The notes beneath the pieces are model-generated. The model worked only from the letters and a program-made list of their open reading frames with translations. It did not search any database and was not told the origin of the DNA. From NCBI RefSeq assembly GCF_040730185.1, contig NZ_CP160402.1:6634001-6698000 (forward strand): 64,000 bases of DNA, in the 5' to 3' direction. The stretch is from Streptomyces sp. Je 1-332. GTDB taxonomy: Bacteria > Actinomycetota > Actinomycetes > Streptomycetales > Streptomycetaceae. Below, piece by piece: positions 1 through 9,421 of this stretch. How positions within the stretch are numbered: the first letter of the stretch is position 1; each line of letters starts with the position of its first letter. The translations under genes and the position numbers were made by a program.

Positions 1-745
1 GTTCCGCTCAGGAGCGCAGTGGCGGGAGATGCCGGCCGAGTTCGGCGCCTGGTCGACCGTGCACAACCGCTTTAGGCAGTGGCGCGACGCCAGTGTCTTC
101 GAAACCCTGCTGGAGGGCCTGATCGCCGAAGCCGCCAAGCGTGACAGGGTGGACTTGTCGCTGGTCAGCGTGGATTCCACCCCCTCCCGTGCCCACCACG
201 ACGCGGCCGGGATGCACATGGACGACGAGGTCCTGACCGCCCTGGACAGCCCTTCTGGGGCGCTCGCGGGGCGGCCAGACCAGCAAGGTCCACCTCGCAG
301 CCGACCGCCGTTGCCGCCCGCTCGCGATCATTCTGACCGCCGGGCAGGCAGCCGACAGCCCGCAGTTCATCCCCATGCTGGACAAGGTGCGGGTCCGCGG
401 CCCGGTCGGCCGTCCGCGTACGCGTCCGGATGCGGTGGCGGGCGACAAGGCCTACGCCTCCCGCGCCAACGTGCCCACCTGCGCAAACGCGGCATCAAGG
501 CGGTCATCCCGGAGAAGAAGGACCAGGCCGTCAACCGCAAGAAGAAGGGCCGCCGGGGCGGCCGCCCGGTCACCCACGACGCCGATCTGTACAAGGAACG
601 CACCACCGTCGAACGTCTGATCAACCAACTCAAGGCGTGGCGGGGCATCGCCACCCGCTTCGACAAGACCCCCGAGAGCTACCTCGCCGGACTCCACCTC
701 CGCGCCTCCATGATCTGGATCAAGGACCTCACCCGGACCACATGA
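1..745 (+). pseudogene. IS5-family transposase, 5' truncated by window edge and frameshifted
   Basis: This is a DDE transposase of the IS5 type found in many Streptomyces IS elements. The open frame runs in from the left edge, with a typical IS5 N-terminal block (QWREMPAEFGAWSTVHNRF) in frame 2. Near 258 the coding signal jumps to frame 3 (TSKVHLAADRRCRPLA, then GDKAYASRAN). It returns to frame 2 near 470 (HLRKRGIKAVIPEKKDQ, then ERTTVERLINQLKAWRGIATRF) and ends at the stop at 743-745. Two opposite frameshifts, plus apparently missing residues around 255, make it a dead copy. The conserved DDE neighbourhoods (VSVDSTPSRAH, GDKAY, ERTTVERLINQLK) are still readable. The element's other end lies outside the window, and I could not identify terminal repeats. 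Confidence 0.85.
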
Positions 746-807
746 TGACGACCCGATACAGGTTCTGGATCGCCGCAATCCGCCTCTGGCTACGCTCCTG
801 AACAGGG

Positions 808-1500
808 TCAGGGCGTCAAGGTGCCGGCCAGGATGCGCAGCCCCGCCTCCTGGTCGCCGGTCCAGCTAAAGGCGGCATCCGCGCAGCGCATCCGACCCCA
901 CAGGAGTAGTACCAGCTGTTCCGCCGTCGCTGTGAGCGTGGCCACGGCAGTGCCAGGGCCGTACACCCAGGATGTTCCGGTCTCCGTCGCGTGCAGTCGC
1001 AGGGCGTGCTGCGGGTGCTGGGCTTGTCCCCGGGCTATCTGCCGTGGTGCCATCGTGTCGAAGACCTCGGCCACGCCTTCGCCGGCCAGGGCCGGGTCGA
1101 GCGGTCGACTACTGCCCAGTGCGTTCTCGGCATCCCAGCGGTGAATGAGTGCCTCCAGCGCACGGCGCCGTTGCCAGAAGCCCGCCGTGTGCGGCGGATG
1201 GAAAGTCCAGGCGCTCGCACTCGGGTCGGTGTCGAGGGCCTTGAGCAGAGTCCCTGAACTCTCCTCGAACCACCGCAGAAACTCATCAGGATCACGCGGG
1301 GGCGAGGTGGGCTCGTGCTTGCCGTGCTGCTCGGTGACTGCGGCCGCCGCCCACAGATTTGAGCTGCCCAGGTGCTCGGCCAAGTCGCGGAGCGTCCACT
1401 CGCCGCAGTGTTCGACGGGTACGGACAGATCACCATCGAGGCATGCGCGGAACGCGTCGAGTTCGTTGCTCAGGTGCTGCAGCAGAGATTCCGAGTCCAT
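808..1500 (-). CDS. maleylpyruvate isomerase family mycothiol-dependent enzyme
   Basis: A 230-residue protein of the DinB/MDMPI superfamily, the actinobacterial branch that uses mycothiol as thiol cofactor. Residues 32-45 (CGEWTLRDLAEHLG) and 120-127 (HRWDAENA) are the two conserved blocks. They contain the histidines and acidic residue expected to bind a divalent metal in the four-helix bundle. The C-terminal part (about 150-230) resembles the small MDMPI C-terminal domain. Length is normal for the family. The specific substrate cannot be read from sequence; many members act in detoxification or conjugation rather than on maleylpyruvate. It is monocistronic, facing the IS remnant on its left and followed upstream by a same-strand nitroreductase 55 bp away. 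Confidence 0.8.
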   Translation of the reverse strand: MDSESLLQHLSNELDAFRACLDGDLSVPVEHCGEWTLRDLAEHLGSSNLWAAAAVTEQHGKHEPTSPPRDPDEFLRWFEESSGTLLKALDTDPSASAWTFHPPHTAGFWQRRRALEALIHRWDAENALGSSRPLDPALAGEGVAEVFDTMAPRQIARGQAQHPQHALRLHATETGTSWVYGPGTAVATLTATAEQLVLLLWGRMRCADAAFSWTGDQEAGLRILAGTLTP

Positions 1501-1554
1501 GACCAGCGAACCTAACCCAGCCCACTGACTTCGCGACCCGGACGCCCCCGTCGC

Positions 1555-2115
1555 CTACTCCGCTGGTGACCAGGGAGCGGAGCGCAAGTACGCGACGCTA
1601 CGCCGGTCACGGACCCCTGAAGGTCTGTCAGCCGCCTTGCCTACCGCGACCATGGAGACGATCGCCCAGCCCGGGTTCGGGTCCAGCTCCTTGGTGAGCC
1701 CTTCCAGGCCGAAGGCCCGGAATTGGTGCGTGGCGAGTCCCATAGCCTGAGCTTGAACAGTCATGTGGGCGACGGCCTGGCCGAGGTCGTAGTCCGCGAA
1801 CTCGGAGTAAAGCAACTGTGTGTCATCAACGTGCCGACGCGTCAGCGTGACGACGAGCAGGCTCGCATCCGTCGCCCAGCGGGCCGAGCTCGGCGCAAGG
1901 TGAGGGAGCACCCGGTCATGCTCCGGCTCACCGGGCCTGCCGATGAAGAAGCCCCACGGCTGGGAGTTCCCCGCCGACGGTGCCCACCGTGCGGCTTCCA
2001 GCAGCAGCCCGAGGGCATGGTCGTCGACCACCGCTGACGGGTCGAACCGGTAGGGGCTGAAGCGCCCGGCAAGCAGTGGGTGTATGCCGCTGGGCGGCTC
2101 CTGAGGATGGTGCAC
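1555..2115 (-). CDS. nitroreductase family protein
   Basis: About 186 residues with the FMN-dependent nitroreductase fold. An N-terminal flavin-phosphate segment (residues 15-25, LLAGRFSPYRF) is followed by AARWAPSAGNSQPWGF (41-56), the typical APSAGNSQPW block. A mid-protein LGQAVAHMTVQAQAMGL helix and a GWAIVSMVAVG strand near the C-terminus also match the family. It should reduce nitro compounds, quinones or similar electron acceptors with NAD(P)H. I chose the GTG at 2115 because it gives the usual family length. An ATG at 2235 would add 40 residues of unfamily-like sequence. The ribosome site in front of the GTG is weak, so the start is uncertain. Confidence 0.75.
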   Translation of the reverse strand: MHHPQEPPSGIHPLLAGRFSPYRFDPSAVVDDHALGLLLEAARWAPSAGNSQPWGFFIGRPGEPEHDRVLPHLAPSSARWATDASLLVVTLTRRHVDDTQLLYSEFADYDLGQAVAHMTVQAQAMGLATHQFRAFGLEGLTKELDPNPGWAIVSMVAVGKAADRPSGVRDRRSVAYLRSAPWSPAE

Positions 2116-2481
2116 GTTCCGCTGCAACCGGCGACCGTGAGTGCGTATTCCGGCCGGTGCAAGCACAGACACCGGCCACGCCAGACGATCTACCAGAACG
2201 AAGATCAACGAGGGGGAAGCCCACACATTGATCACGACTCGATACGCGCCCTAGTCCGACAAGGAAACTTCAACTCCCACGATCACCGGGGAGAGGTGAA
2301 GCAGCTGACCGTGGTACTCGGCCGCCGCGGCGGCCGAGTCTCTCGTGCGTGACGCACCAAAAAGCGCGGGGCGAGAGCCGACCGTGTGCCCGTACCCGCG
2401 CACATCGAGGTTGCGTACCGCGTGGATTCGCGGCAATACCGAAACGTGCCCCCTGTCGTCGAGGCACGACGACGGCGCCGA

Positions 2482-2937
2482 CTAAGGGTTGTCGATGTGG
2501 TCTGAGATCCAGTCGACCGTACCGATGACGGCATGGATCGTTTCGGGCACGTCATTGGTTACCACATGAGGTGCTCCGAGGATTCCCGAGACCGCCAGGA
2601 CCGCGGCTACCGCAGCCTTGGACTCGATTCTCTGCGATCTGGATGGATGTTTCAGGCCATCTACGAGAATCTTGGCGGCGGCAACAGCTTGCGCCGATCC
2701 GCCTGCCTCGGCGACGAACTCACGGGCCCACCGTTTGGCACGCCGACGCTCTTTGGCCGTGCTCCCGGGCATGAACTCATCGAGGAAGCGGGAGTCGATG
2801 CGGGCAGGCCGACGCTCGGCCGCAGCGACGGCTGCTACGACATCGGACGCCAACGGAGGCTGCGCATTCAGGGATTCACCGCGCCGAAGAGAGCGAGCGG
2901 CTGCAATGCCTAGTACTGCCTTTGAGGAATCCAGCAT
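2482..2937 (-). CDS. hypothetical protein
   Basis: A 151-residue protein I do not recognise. From the ATG at 2937 it has an alanine-rich N-terminus, then a basic helical stretch around KERRRAKRWAREFVAEAG, and a hydrophobic segment near residues 110-130 (KAAVAAVLAVSGILGAP). The last part is more acidic and ends DWISDHIDNP. The frame is open to 3033, but the extra 32 residues are Cys/Arg-rich and look non-coding. No strong ribosome site is visible at 2937. Codon use is less GC-biased than in the metabolic part of the window, in keeping with accessory origin. It diverges from the methyltransferase at 3081. Confidence 0.5.
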   Translation of the reverse strand: MLDSSKAVLGIAAARSLRRGESLNAQPPLASDVVAAVAAAERRPARIDSRFLDEFMPGSTAKERRRAKRWAREFVAEAGGSAQAVAAAKILVDGLKHPSRSQRIESKAAVAAVLAVSGILGAPHVVTNDVPETIHAVIGTVDWISDHIDNP

Positions 2938-3080
2938 TAGCTCACAGCGCCGAGACCGCCCCCCCTTGACGGCACTGCTTCGCCAGCAACAGCGCCTCGT
3001 CGTAGGGATGTTGGTGTGGGAGGCTGTCGTCATTCGCGCACGGGCGAGATGGCTGTGGCGGTGTTCGAGAGGAGCGCAGT

Positions 3081-3881
3081 GTGAGGCAGGAAGGCGGCTT
3101 CAGTGCCGAGGAGATCGACACCAGCAGGCCGCATCCAGCGCGGATCTACGACTACCTCCTGGGCGGCAAGGACAACTACGAGGTAGACCGCAAAGCTGGC
3201 GACGAACTTGCTGCCGCTGCGCCCGAGGTGAGAATCGGCGTCCAGTCCAACCGGGAGTTCCTAAGTCGCGCCGTTCGCTACGTCGTCAGCAACGGCATCC
3301 GCCAGATCATCGACATCGGCACCGGGCTACCCACCGTTCCCAACGTGCACCAGACCGCGCAGGCGATATCGCCGGACGTACGGGTTGCCTACATCGACAA
3401 CGACCCGATCGTGAACACTCACGCCAACGCACTGCTCAGCGACGCCGGCGCGACCAGTACCGTGCTCGCTGACCTGCGCGACCCACAAGCCATCATTGAC
3501 CACCCCGATGTCCGCCGGATCATCGACTTTGACGAACCGGTCGCCCTGTTCCTGGTCGCCATCGTCCACTTCCTCACCGACGCGGAGAAGCCCGCGCAGA
3601 TCGTAGCCACTCTGCTCGATGCACTACCGGCCGGGAGCTTCCTCGTGCTCTCGCACGCCACCAGTGACTTCGCTGACCGCAGTGACGCCGAAGCCGTCTA
3701 CAACCAGGCCACCGCAACCTTGAACCTGCGGCCCCGCACAGAGGTCATGCGGTTCTTCGAGGGCCTCGAACTCATTGAGCCCGGCCTGACGCAGGTACCG
3801 TTCTGGCGCCCGGACACCACGCCACCGCCAGGATCCACAGAGGTCGGCATCTACGGCGGCGTGGCACGCACGACCAGATGA
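3081..3881 (+). CDS. SAM-dependent methyltransferase, DUF574 family
   Basis: A 266-residue member of the actinobacterial S-adenosyl methyltransferase family PF04672 (DUF574). Family hallmarks are RIYDYLLGGKDNYEVDR (residues 21-37), the SAM-binding glycine-rich strand IIDIGTGLPTVPNVHQ (76-91) with its DxGxGLPT motif, and AYIDNDPIV (103-111), the acidic end of strand 2 that contacts the ribose. The GTG start at 3081 follows a good ribosome site (GAGAGGAG at 3067-3074). Substrates are not established for most of the family, which is greatly expanded in Streptomyces. A paralogue lies at 21602-22399. It stands alone, divergent from the hypothetical gene at 2482-2937. Confidence 0.85.
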   Translation: MRQEGGFSAEEIDTSRPHPARIYDYLLGGKDNYEVDRKAGDELAAAAPEVRIGVQSNREFLSRAVRYVVSNGIRQIIDIGTGLPTVPNVHQTAQAISPDVRVAYIDNDPIVNTHANALLSDAGATSTVLADLRDPQAIIDHPDVRRIIDFDEPVALFLVAIVHFLTDAEKPAQIVATLLDALPAGSFLVLSHATSDFADRSDAEAVYNQATATLNLRPRTEVMRFFEGLELIEPGLTQVPFWRPDTTPPPGSTEVGIYGGVARTTR

Positions 3882-4265
3882 TCTGCCTACGCAGTGGAGA
3901 GTGGACCGTCCTGTCCATCAGACGCAGCTCGCCTGCGATCGCTTCACGTTCCTCATAGCCTCTCGGGCCATGCAGGCATCGTCATCTACGTGGCCAAGCT
4001 TTTCGCAACCGAGTTGTCACTCGCTGAGCGCAGCTTGGCCTCCGACTGGTCGCTCGCCACCTATCAAGACGGCCACTCAGCTGTTTCGATCGGAAGCTGT
4101 ATGCACGCTGCTGTTCCCGCAGGTCAGGGCGCCATAGGGTGTGGTGGAAACTCTGCTTGCCCTTCGTGGGCATGTAAGGATGTGCCGTTAGCGCAGGCTT
4201 CAGCCCCCACTTCAAGATGGAACGACGGGCTGCCCGCGTGCCCCGCCATCTCAGCCGGAGATTTC
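3882..4265. other. 384-bp intergenic region
   Basis: There is no convincing gene here. The frame of the following SUKH gene is open back to 3894, but the added residues do not look like protein. No repeat or RNA was recognised. Confidence 0.4.
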
Positions 4266-4871
4266 ATGTCCTATACAGACGACATCACCTCATCCTGGAC
4301 CCGGATCGTGCGTTGGCTGGAGAGCGAAGCCCCTGCCAGTGCACAGGCACTCAATCCGCCGGCCACGGTTGCTGACATTCGACAGTTGAATGATGCTCTC
4401 GGGTTCCGCGTGCCTCAGCCTCTAGAGACGTGGCTGCGCTTGAACAACGGGAGTACCGCGAAGGACCCGCGCATCTCCATCCCCGGGGGCACCCAGCTCA
4501 TCCCTCATCTGGACTCCAAGATTTTTCCCGGAGGTGAGGTGTTCCTGGACTGTCAAAGTATCGTTGCCCATCACCGGCAGTTTCTGCGTATCGCCGAGGA
4601 CATCGGCGACGAGGACTGGTGGAAGCCATCGTGGGTTCCCGTTCTGGCTGAGTCTGATGCCCACTACGGGCTGACCCTGGACGCCGGACAGACCGGTGAG
4701 AGTGTCCCGGTCCTGGCCTACCGGGAGACTGACTACGCCAAGTCTTATGCCTCATCACTTGAGGAAGTTCTGGAGGCTATGGCTGACGCGCTGGAGAACC
4801 CCGAGGCAGGCAGTGTCCTCACGCGCGGACGGCGCGCGTACGTCCAGGACGGACGGGTGGCCTGGGACTGA
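4266..4871 (+). CDS. SMI1/KNR4 (SUKH) family protein, candidate immunity protein
   Basis: A 201-residue protein with the SUKH fold. The N-terminal helix and the segment VADIRQLNDALGFRVPQPLETWLRLNNG match the family's 'LP..y..fl...NG' signature. Later come strands ending in SWVPVLAESDAHYGLTLDA, corresponding to the usual 'iPfa.d..G....lD' block. SUKH proteins are common immunity proteins for nuclease toxins of polymorphic toxin systems. The ATG at 4266 has a GGAG ribosome site 7 bp upstream, better supported than the open frame back to 3894. It converges on the NucA/NucB-containing gene at 5012-9421 with only 140 bp between their ends, which suggests, without proving, that it protects against that toxin. 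Confidence 0.75.
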   Translation: MSYTDDITSSWTRIVRWLESEAPASAQALNPPATVADIRQLNDALGFRVPQPLETWLRLNNGSTAKDPRISIPGGTQLIPHLDSKIFPGGEVFLDCQSIVAHHRQFLRIAEDIGDEDWWKPSWVPVLAESDAHYGLTLDAGQTGESVPVLAYRETDYAKSYASSLEEVLEAMADALENPEAGSVLTRGRRAYVQDGRVAWD

Positions 4872-4895
4872 CCGGCCTTCGCCTATACGTTGACA

Positions 4896-4937
4896 ACGGC
4901 GGCCTCAAGACCAGGTTGCGGTCTTCGAGGCCGCCGT
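4896..4937. terminator. bidirectional hairpin terminator
   Basis: The left arm 4896-4912 (ACGGCGGCCTCAAGACC) and right arm 4920-4937 are complementary apart from one bulged base, with a 7-nt loop. It lies between the convergent ends of the SUKH gene and the large toxin-like gene and can serve both. Confidence 0.75.
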
Positions 4938-5011
4938 CGCGTACGGCTTGGGAGAGACGGGCAGCCTCTGGGGCTGCTAGGGCAATGTTCTTTGTCTACA
5001 TGGCAGTGGGG

Positions 5012-8000
5012 CTACGGCTTCTGCGCGTCCAGCCAGTAGTCGTCGCCTTCCAGGACGCGGTTGTTCCTCCGGAAAGTCGGGAACAGGCTCATCGACTGTG
5101 TGTTCTGATTGTTGGACATGCTGGATCGGCCGCACGGTTCGTTCCACGTCGGTACGTGGTATCGGGAATCCGGGACGAGCCGCCATTTCCCGTCCGAGCC
5201 CTTCTGCGCGATGGTGTTCAGGCACTCATTACCTGAACCGACGCCCGAGGCTGGCGCGTTGGCGTTCTTGCCTCCCCAGGACTTGGGGGTGGCGGCACTG
5301 TGCCAGCTCGCTGCGAAGGGGAACTCGTCACACGATGGCACATCGTTTGCGCCCAGTTCTGGTGACATGGTCGCCAGCGGGCTGCGTGTCCACGACGTCG
5401 GGCAGATCTTGTCACGGTTGTGGTCCACGATCGATTTGTTCGAGGTGGGCGGGTCTGGCACCAGGACATCGTCCGAGAGGAAGGTGAGTGGATCGCCGGT
5501 TCCCCGCAGCCCGTAGTGGCCCGGGAGCATTTTCTGGACCAGCCAGGCGTGCGCCGCTGCCGCCGGGAACTTCTTCGAATTCATGACGTATGTGGGCTTG
5601 TACCAGCTGAATACGCAGCCCGCCGCGGTCTTTACCTCGACGTCACAGCGGATGTCGAAGGGGCTCTTCTCGATGGTGGGCGTGCTAGCAGTGTTCACCC
5701 CGTCGAGCTTCCCGCGGAAAGTCCAGCGAGGGTTGATGACCGAGTGGTCGGTGCCCTTGTTCCATTTGATTGTCTGTGTGGCGATGGCGGTGTGGGTGTC
5801 GCCGGTGGTGAAGGTCGTGCTTCCGGCCCACACCGGGTCTTCCTTCACGCAGTAGCCCCGGCAGTCGAAGTCGACGTTCAGGGTGGCGTTCTTGGCGCCG
5901 GTCATGCTCTTGAGCTTGATGTAGACCTTCTGCGTGAAGGTGTCGCTGTTGGGGTCGGTGTGGATTTCGTGCCGGTAGGTGAACCCGGCGCTCTTGGTCG
6001 GGTTTGCCTGATTGATGTACACCTCGTCCACGATGCACGCGTCGGTTCGCGTGTAGGTCATGGAGATTGCCGAAACCGAACAGCTCTTCGTTTCCCCGGA
6101 GGAGGCCCTTGCTGATTTGGAGGCCGGAGTGTTCTTGGATGTGCCGGCCTCAAGTAGCGGTTTGCCACTGTCTCGCTGCTTGGCCGACGTCCCGTTGTCG
6201 GCCGCGTCGAAGAACCGGCCGTTGATCGTGTTCGGCGGCTCGACTGGTGCCGGGTCGGGTGCGTTGGGGTCGGGGTTGCCGAAGGTGAGGTCGGAAGGGA
6301 TGCCGGAGTAGTCGCCGGGAACGAACGCGAGCGCGTCCCAGGCGATGTCCTTGGTGCCGTCGCCGCCGTTGAAGTTGTCCAGGCTAACTTCGGGTCTGTT
6401 GTTGGCGAACCAGTAGGCGCCCAGGTCGACCCACTTGTTGGACTGGTTGTCTGTCTGAGAGATCGCCTTCTCAGTGGTGCCCTGGTCATGCTTGATGCGG
6501 TAGACGGCCTTGGAGGTCTGTGCACCGTGGTCGGGAATGTGTGCGTACACCTTGGCCATGCCGAGTCCAGGAATCTCCTTGCCCAGCTTCCAGGTGCCGT
6601 TCACCTTCATCCGGTCGCCCGGCGAGGGGGAAGACTCAGGTGAACGGGTGTGAGCGAACCAGAAATGGTTCTGGTAGCCGGCGCCAATCTGATGGGTATC
6701 GATCTTGCCTGGATAGGTGGTGACCGTGTCACCCGTGTCGGAGTCGGTGATGTCGGATGGCTGGTAGGTGAAGGCGAAGGTGCCGTCGGACTTCGCGGCG
6801 CCGCATCCACGGCTGCCCGCTCCTGCCGGGGTGGTCCCCTCTGGCAGGTCGTCGACGATCAGAGCATCGGCGGGGAGGCCGGTGGAACAGCGGGGCGGGT
6901 AGGAGTTGGCGTCGGCCTGCTCGGGGTAGCTGGTGGTGAAGCGGTGCACGCTGTTGCCGCATTCGGCCTGCGCGTCGCAGTCTTTCCACTTGGCTGATTT
7001 GTCCCACCAGCAGTGCAGCCAGTGCGGGTTGGTGTCGCTGTCGCCCGCATCGAGCTTGCAGGCTCCTTGACCCGGGTCGTTGGTGTCGCTGTCGCTGATC
7101 TTCGAGGGGTCGCAGTTGTTGTCCGCGGTGCAGAACAGATCGACGGGCGGCTTGGCGGCGGTACGTTGCGCCTCACTGTTCCACCAGGCAGGCCGGTATC
7201 CGGCCTGGAAATCACCGGGCCCGAACATGGCGGAGATGGGTCGAGCGGCCCATCCGATGACCTTTTCCTGGTAGGGCCAGTCCTGCGGGTGCGCCGCGTG
7301 GCTGTAGTCGTCATTGCCGGCCGCGTTCTCCAGGAACGGGGTGCGGTTGGCTTTCCACAGCGGGTTGGCCGGATTGTTGGTCCAGCCCAGGCCCTTGTGT
7401 CCTGCAGAGTCCGCGGCGCTGTAGAACCCGGAGTTGTAGGCCCACAGGGCGAAGAACCAGTTCTCGATCCACTGTGGGTGACCGTTGTTGATCTTCATCC
7501 CGGCGCCGTGAAGGTCGTTCCACTTCCTGGTCAGGATTGTTGTGCCATAGGCGATGTTGGCGGTGTAGTCCAGCGCGACGGCTTCCTGGGTTGCGGGGGG
7601 AAGGGCTGTTTCGCCCTTCTTCGTCTTTCCCGCCAGGCGCATGCCGTCAGTGGCCTGGGTGATGCCGTAGCCGCAGTCGGCGTCCGAGAAGTTGATGCGC
7701 CAGGGGTCGGCCTGGGTGCCGTCGGAGGCGTACTGGGTCCCGTAGTAGTTGCCTATGAGGCTGTTGGCGGTCACACCGGGTACGGCGAATCGGGTTGCCT
7801 GCCACATGTTGGATTCCTGCGCGGTGATACCGAGCATCACCTGGGCGGGGATGTGCCACTTGTCGGTGACGTCGGGGTCCTCGTTGTCGAGGGTTCCGTT
7901 GGGATCGCCGGCCAACGTGTGCGCCGGGAACAGCCCGTTGGGGCTGTACCTGTCCATGCCGGTGTTCTTCCAGTTCGCCGGACGGTCAAAGCGCAGTTCT

Positions 8001-9421
8001 CCGACGACGGCCTGGTCCACAGCCCATTCGACCTGGCGCGGGGTGGGCTGAAATGCTTGCTTCTTGACGTCGTTTCGGGCCACCGCGCAGTAGCGTTCGT
8101 CGCTGCCTTCACTCGGGCTGGTCGGCGAGGCCGCCAGAGGTTGGATGCGAAGGTTCTGCGTGGAGACGCCTCCCTTGGAACTGCCCTTCGTCTCAGGTGC
8201 GGTAAGCGCGGGGGAGGAGCGAGTTCCGGTGTCAGCGTTCTTCCCGGTAGCGGCAGGCTTGGCATCCAGCGTGACCGACTTGCCAGTGCCCAAAACCGTC
8301 AGATGTGTGCGAGCCGAACGCACGGAATCTGCTTCTTTGGGGGCGATCAGGCTGGTCTTGCCGTCCGCCCACGTGGTGGAGACCGCGGCGTGCCCCAGAC
8401 TGGACATGCGTGCGCCCTTGGCCAGGTGTCCGGGGTTGGAAAGGCGGGCGGGCAGCTTGCCCTTGCTGGTGGCCTTGCCTGTGATGAACACGCGCCCGGC
8501 GGCCGTGGGGGTCAAGCTCCAGTCGGTGAGCCTGCCGGAAGCCACTGTGGCCGCATGCGTCTTGCCGCCGCGCGTCTTGTCCTTCGTGAGGTACTTGGCG
8601 CGGCTCTGGGGTTTCTTGGAGGCCTTCTTGTCCAGGTCACGCTCGATGTATGTGACGCCGCCGTCGGCGTCGGCGGTGATGTCAAAGGGCACCGTGCGTG
8701 TGCGGAGAAGCTCGGTCTTCTTGGTGCCGTTCAGGCGGACCAGTTTGTTGCCGTGGGCGGCAACGATCCCGTGCTGTGTCGGGATCGCGGAGGTGACCTG
8801 CCCAGGGTAAGTGGCCGGCTTGGACTGCTTGCCGGTGTGCGTGTTCACGGTGACCAGCCGGGTCTGCTGCTTCTTGTCGCTGTCGGCTGTGAGCTGGGTG
8901 AACACAGCCTGCTCGCCGTTGCCGCAGCCTGGGCTGAAATAGGCAAGCGATGCGGTGAAGGGCAGCTTGGTGACCTTGCCGGAGGTGAGGTCGACCACGG
9001 CGGTGAACGCGCCGCGCGCCATCAGCTCGGGACGGTTGGTGAATGTGCGTGGAGCGTATGCGACGGCTGCGAAGGCATTGACTGCGAGGCCCAGATGCGG
9101 GAACGGGGGCTGGTTGTAGTGACGGCCCAAGGAATCAACGCCGACGAACCCGAACTCCAGCCGCCTGCCCTGCGGCGCGTCCGTCCCGACCGCACCCACG
9201 ATCACGGGCCCGGCCCGATGGACTTCGGACTGCCACGACGCCCGATACTTGCCGGTGACCACCCGTGGGCCCGGGCGGCCGGAGGCATTGCGCTGCACCT
9301 GCACCACCAATGCCTTCGCGCCGTGCCGCTTCGCGATCTCAGCCGCGGACACCGCCGCCTTCCCGCCACGGTTCAACACCGCTGCGAGGTGTGACGGGTC
9401 CTGAAATGTCCCGCCGCTCAC
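5012..9421 (-). CDS. chimeric toxin-like protein: phage gp10-like N-terminus, lytic transglycosylase, golvesin-like domain, C-terminal NucA/NucB DNase
   Basis: 1469 residues. Residues 1 to about 107 match phage HK97-gp10-type head-tail proteins (TGKYRASW, RRLEFGFVGVDSLGRHYNQP, PFPHLG). After about residue 110 the protein changes to a secreted-type sequence with repeat-like beta strands. About 520-600 is a transglycosylase SLT domain with catalytic Glu in TAQESNMW (E536) and the YGITQ motif near 585. A golvesin/xanthan-lyase-like domain lies at about 955-1035 (KVYAHIPDHG, then KDIAWDALAFVPG). The last 140 residues are a NucA/NucB nuclease with the SCDEFPFA motif (D1365, E1366). The GTG at 9421 overlaps the upstream stop as GTGA and is preferred to the ATG at 9457. 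There is no signal peptide: the secreted N-terminus seems replaced by the phage domain. Either it is a recombination scar or a phage-delivered toxin. The SUKH gene opposite is a candidate immunity gene. Confidence 0.75.
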   Translation of the reverse strand: MSGGTFQDPSHLAAVLNRGGKAAVSAAEIAKRHGAKALVVQVQRNASGRPGPRVVTGKYRASWQSEVHRAGPVIVGAVGTDAPQGRRLEFGFVGVDSLGRHYNQPPFPHLGLAVNAFAAVAYAPRTFTNRPELMARGAFTAVVDLTSGKVTKLPFTASLAYFSPGCGNGEQAVFTQLTADSDKKQQTRLVTVNTHTGKQSKPATYPGQVTSAIPTQHGIVAAHGNKLVRLNGTKKTELLRTRTVPFDITADADGGVTYIERDLDKKASKKPQSRAKYLTKDKTRGGKTHAATVASGRLTDWSLTPTAAGRVFITGKATSKGKLPARLSNPGHLAKGARMSSLGHAAVSTTWADGKTSLIAPKEADSVRSARTHLTVLGTGKSVTLDAKPAATGKNADTGTRSSPALTAPETKGSSKGGVSTQNLRIQPLAASPTSPSEGSDERYCAVARNDVKKQAFQPTPRQVEWAVDQAVVGELRFDRPANWKNTGMDRYSPNGLFPAHTLAGDPNGTLDNEDPDVTDKWHIPAQVMLGITAQESNMWQATRFAVPGVTANSLIGNYYGTQYASDGTQADPWRINFSDADCGYGITQATDGMRLAGKTKKGETALPPATQEAVALDYTANIAYGTTILTRKWNDLHGAGMKINNGHPQWIENWFFALWAYNSGFYSAADSAGHKGLGWTNNPANPLWKANRTPFLENAAGNDDYSHAAHPQDWPYQEKVIGWAARPISAMFGPGDFQAGYRPAWWNSEAQRTAAKPPVDLFCTADNNCDPSKISDSDTNDPGQGACKLDAGDSDTNPHWLHCWWDKSAKWKDCDAQAECGNSVHRFTTSYPEQADANSYPPRCSTGLPADALIVDDLPEGTTPAGAGSRGCGAAKSDGTFAFTYQPSDITDSDTGDTVTTYPGKIDTHQIGAGYQNHFWFAHTRSPESSPSPGDRMKVNGTWKLGKEIPGLGMAKVYAHIPDHGAQTSKAVYRIKHDQGTTEKAISQTDNQSNKWVDLGAYWFANNRPEVSLDNFNGGDGTKDIAWDALAFVPGDYSGIPSDLTFGNPDPNAPDPAPVEPPNTINGRFFDAADNGTSAKQRDSGKPLLEAGTSKNTPASKSARASSGETKSCSVSAISMTYTRTDACIVDEVYINQANPTKSAGFTYRHEIHTDPNSDTFTQKVYIKLKSMTGAKNATLNVDFDCRGYCVKEDPVWAGSTTFTTGDTHTAIATQTIKWNKGTDHSVINPRWTFRGKLDGVNTASTPTIEKSPFDIRCDVEVKTAAGCVFSWYKPTYVMNSKKFPAAAAHAWLVQKMLPGHYGLRGTGDPLTFLSDDVLVPDPPTSNKSIVDHNRDKICPTSWTRSPLATMSPELGANDVPSCDEFPFAASWHSAATPKSWGGKNANAPASGVGSGNECLNTIAQKGSDGKWRLVPDSRYHVPTWNEPCGRSSMSNNQNTQSMSLFPTFRRNNRVLEGDDYWLDAQKP

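Noticed and set aside
7013..9394. 793-codon open frame on the plus strand opposite the large toxin gene
   Set aside because: It is an antisense shadow caused by GC-biased codons; the translation is Gly/Val/Arg-rich, has no domain, and the minus-strand frame has clear domains.
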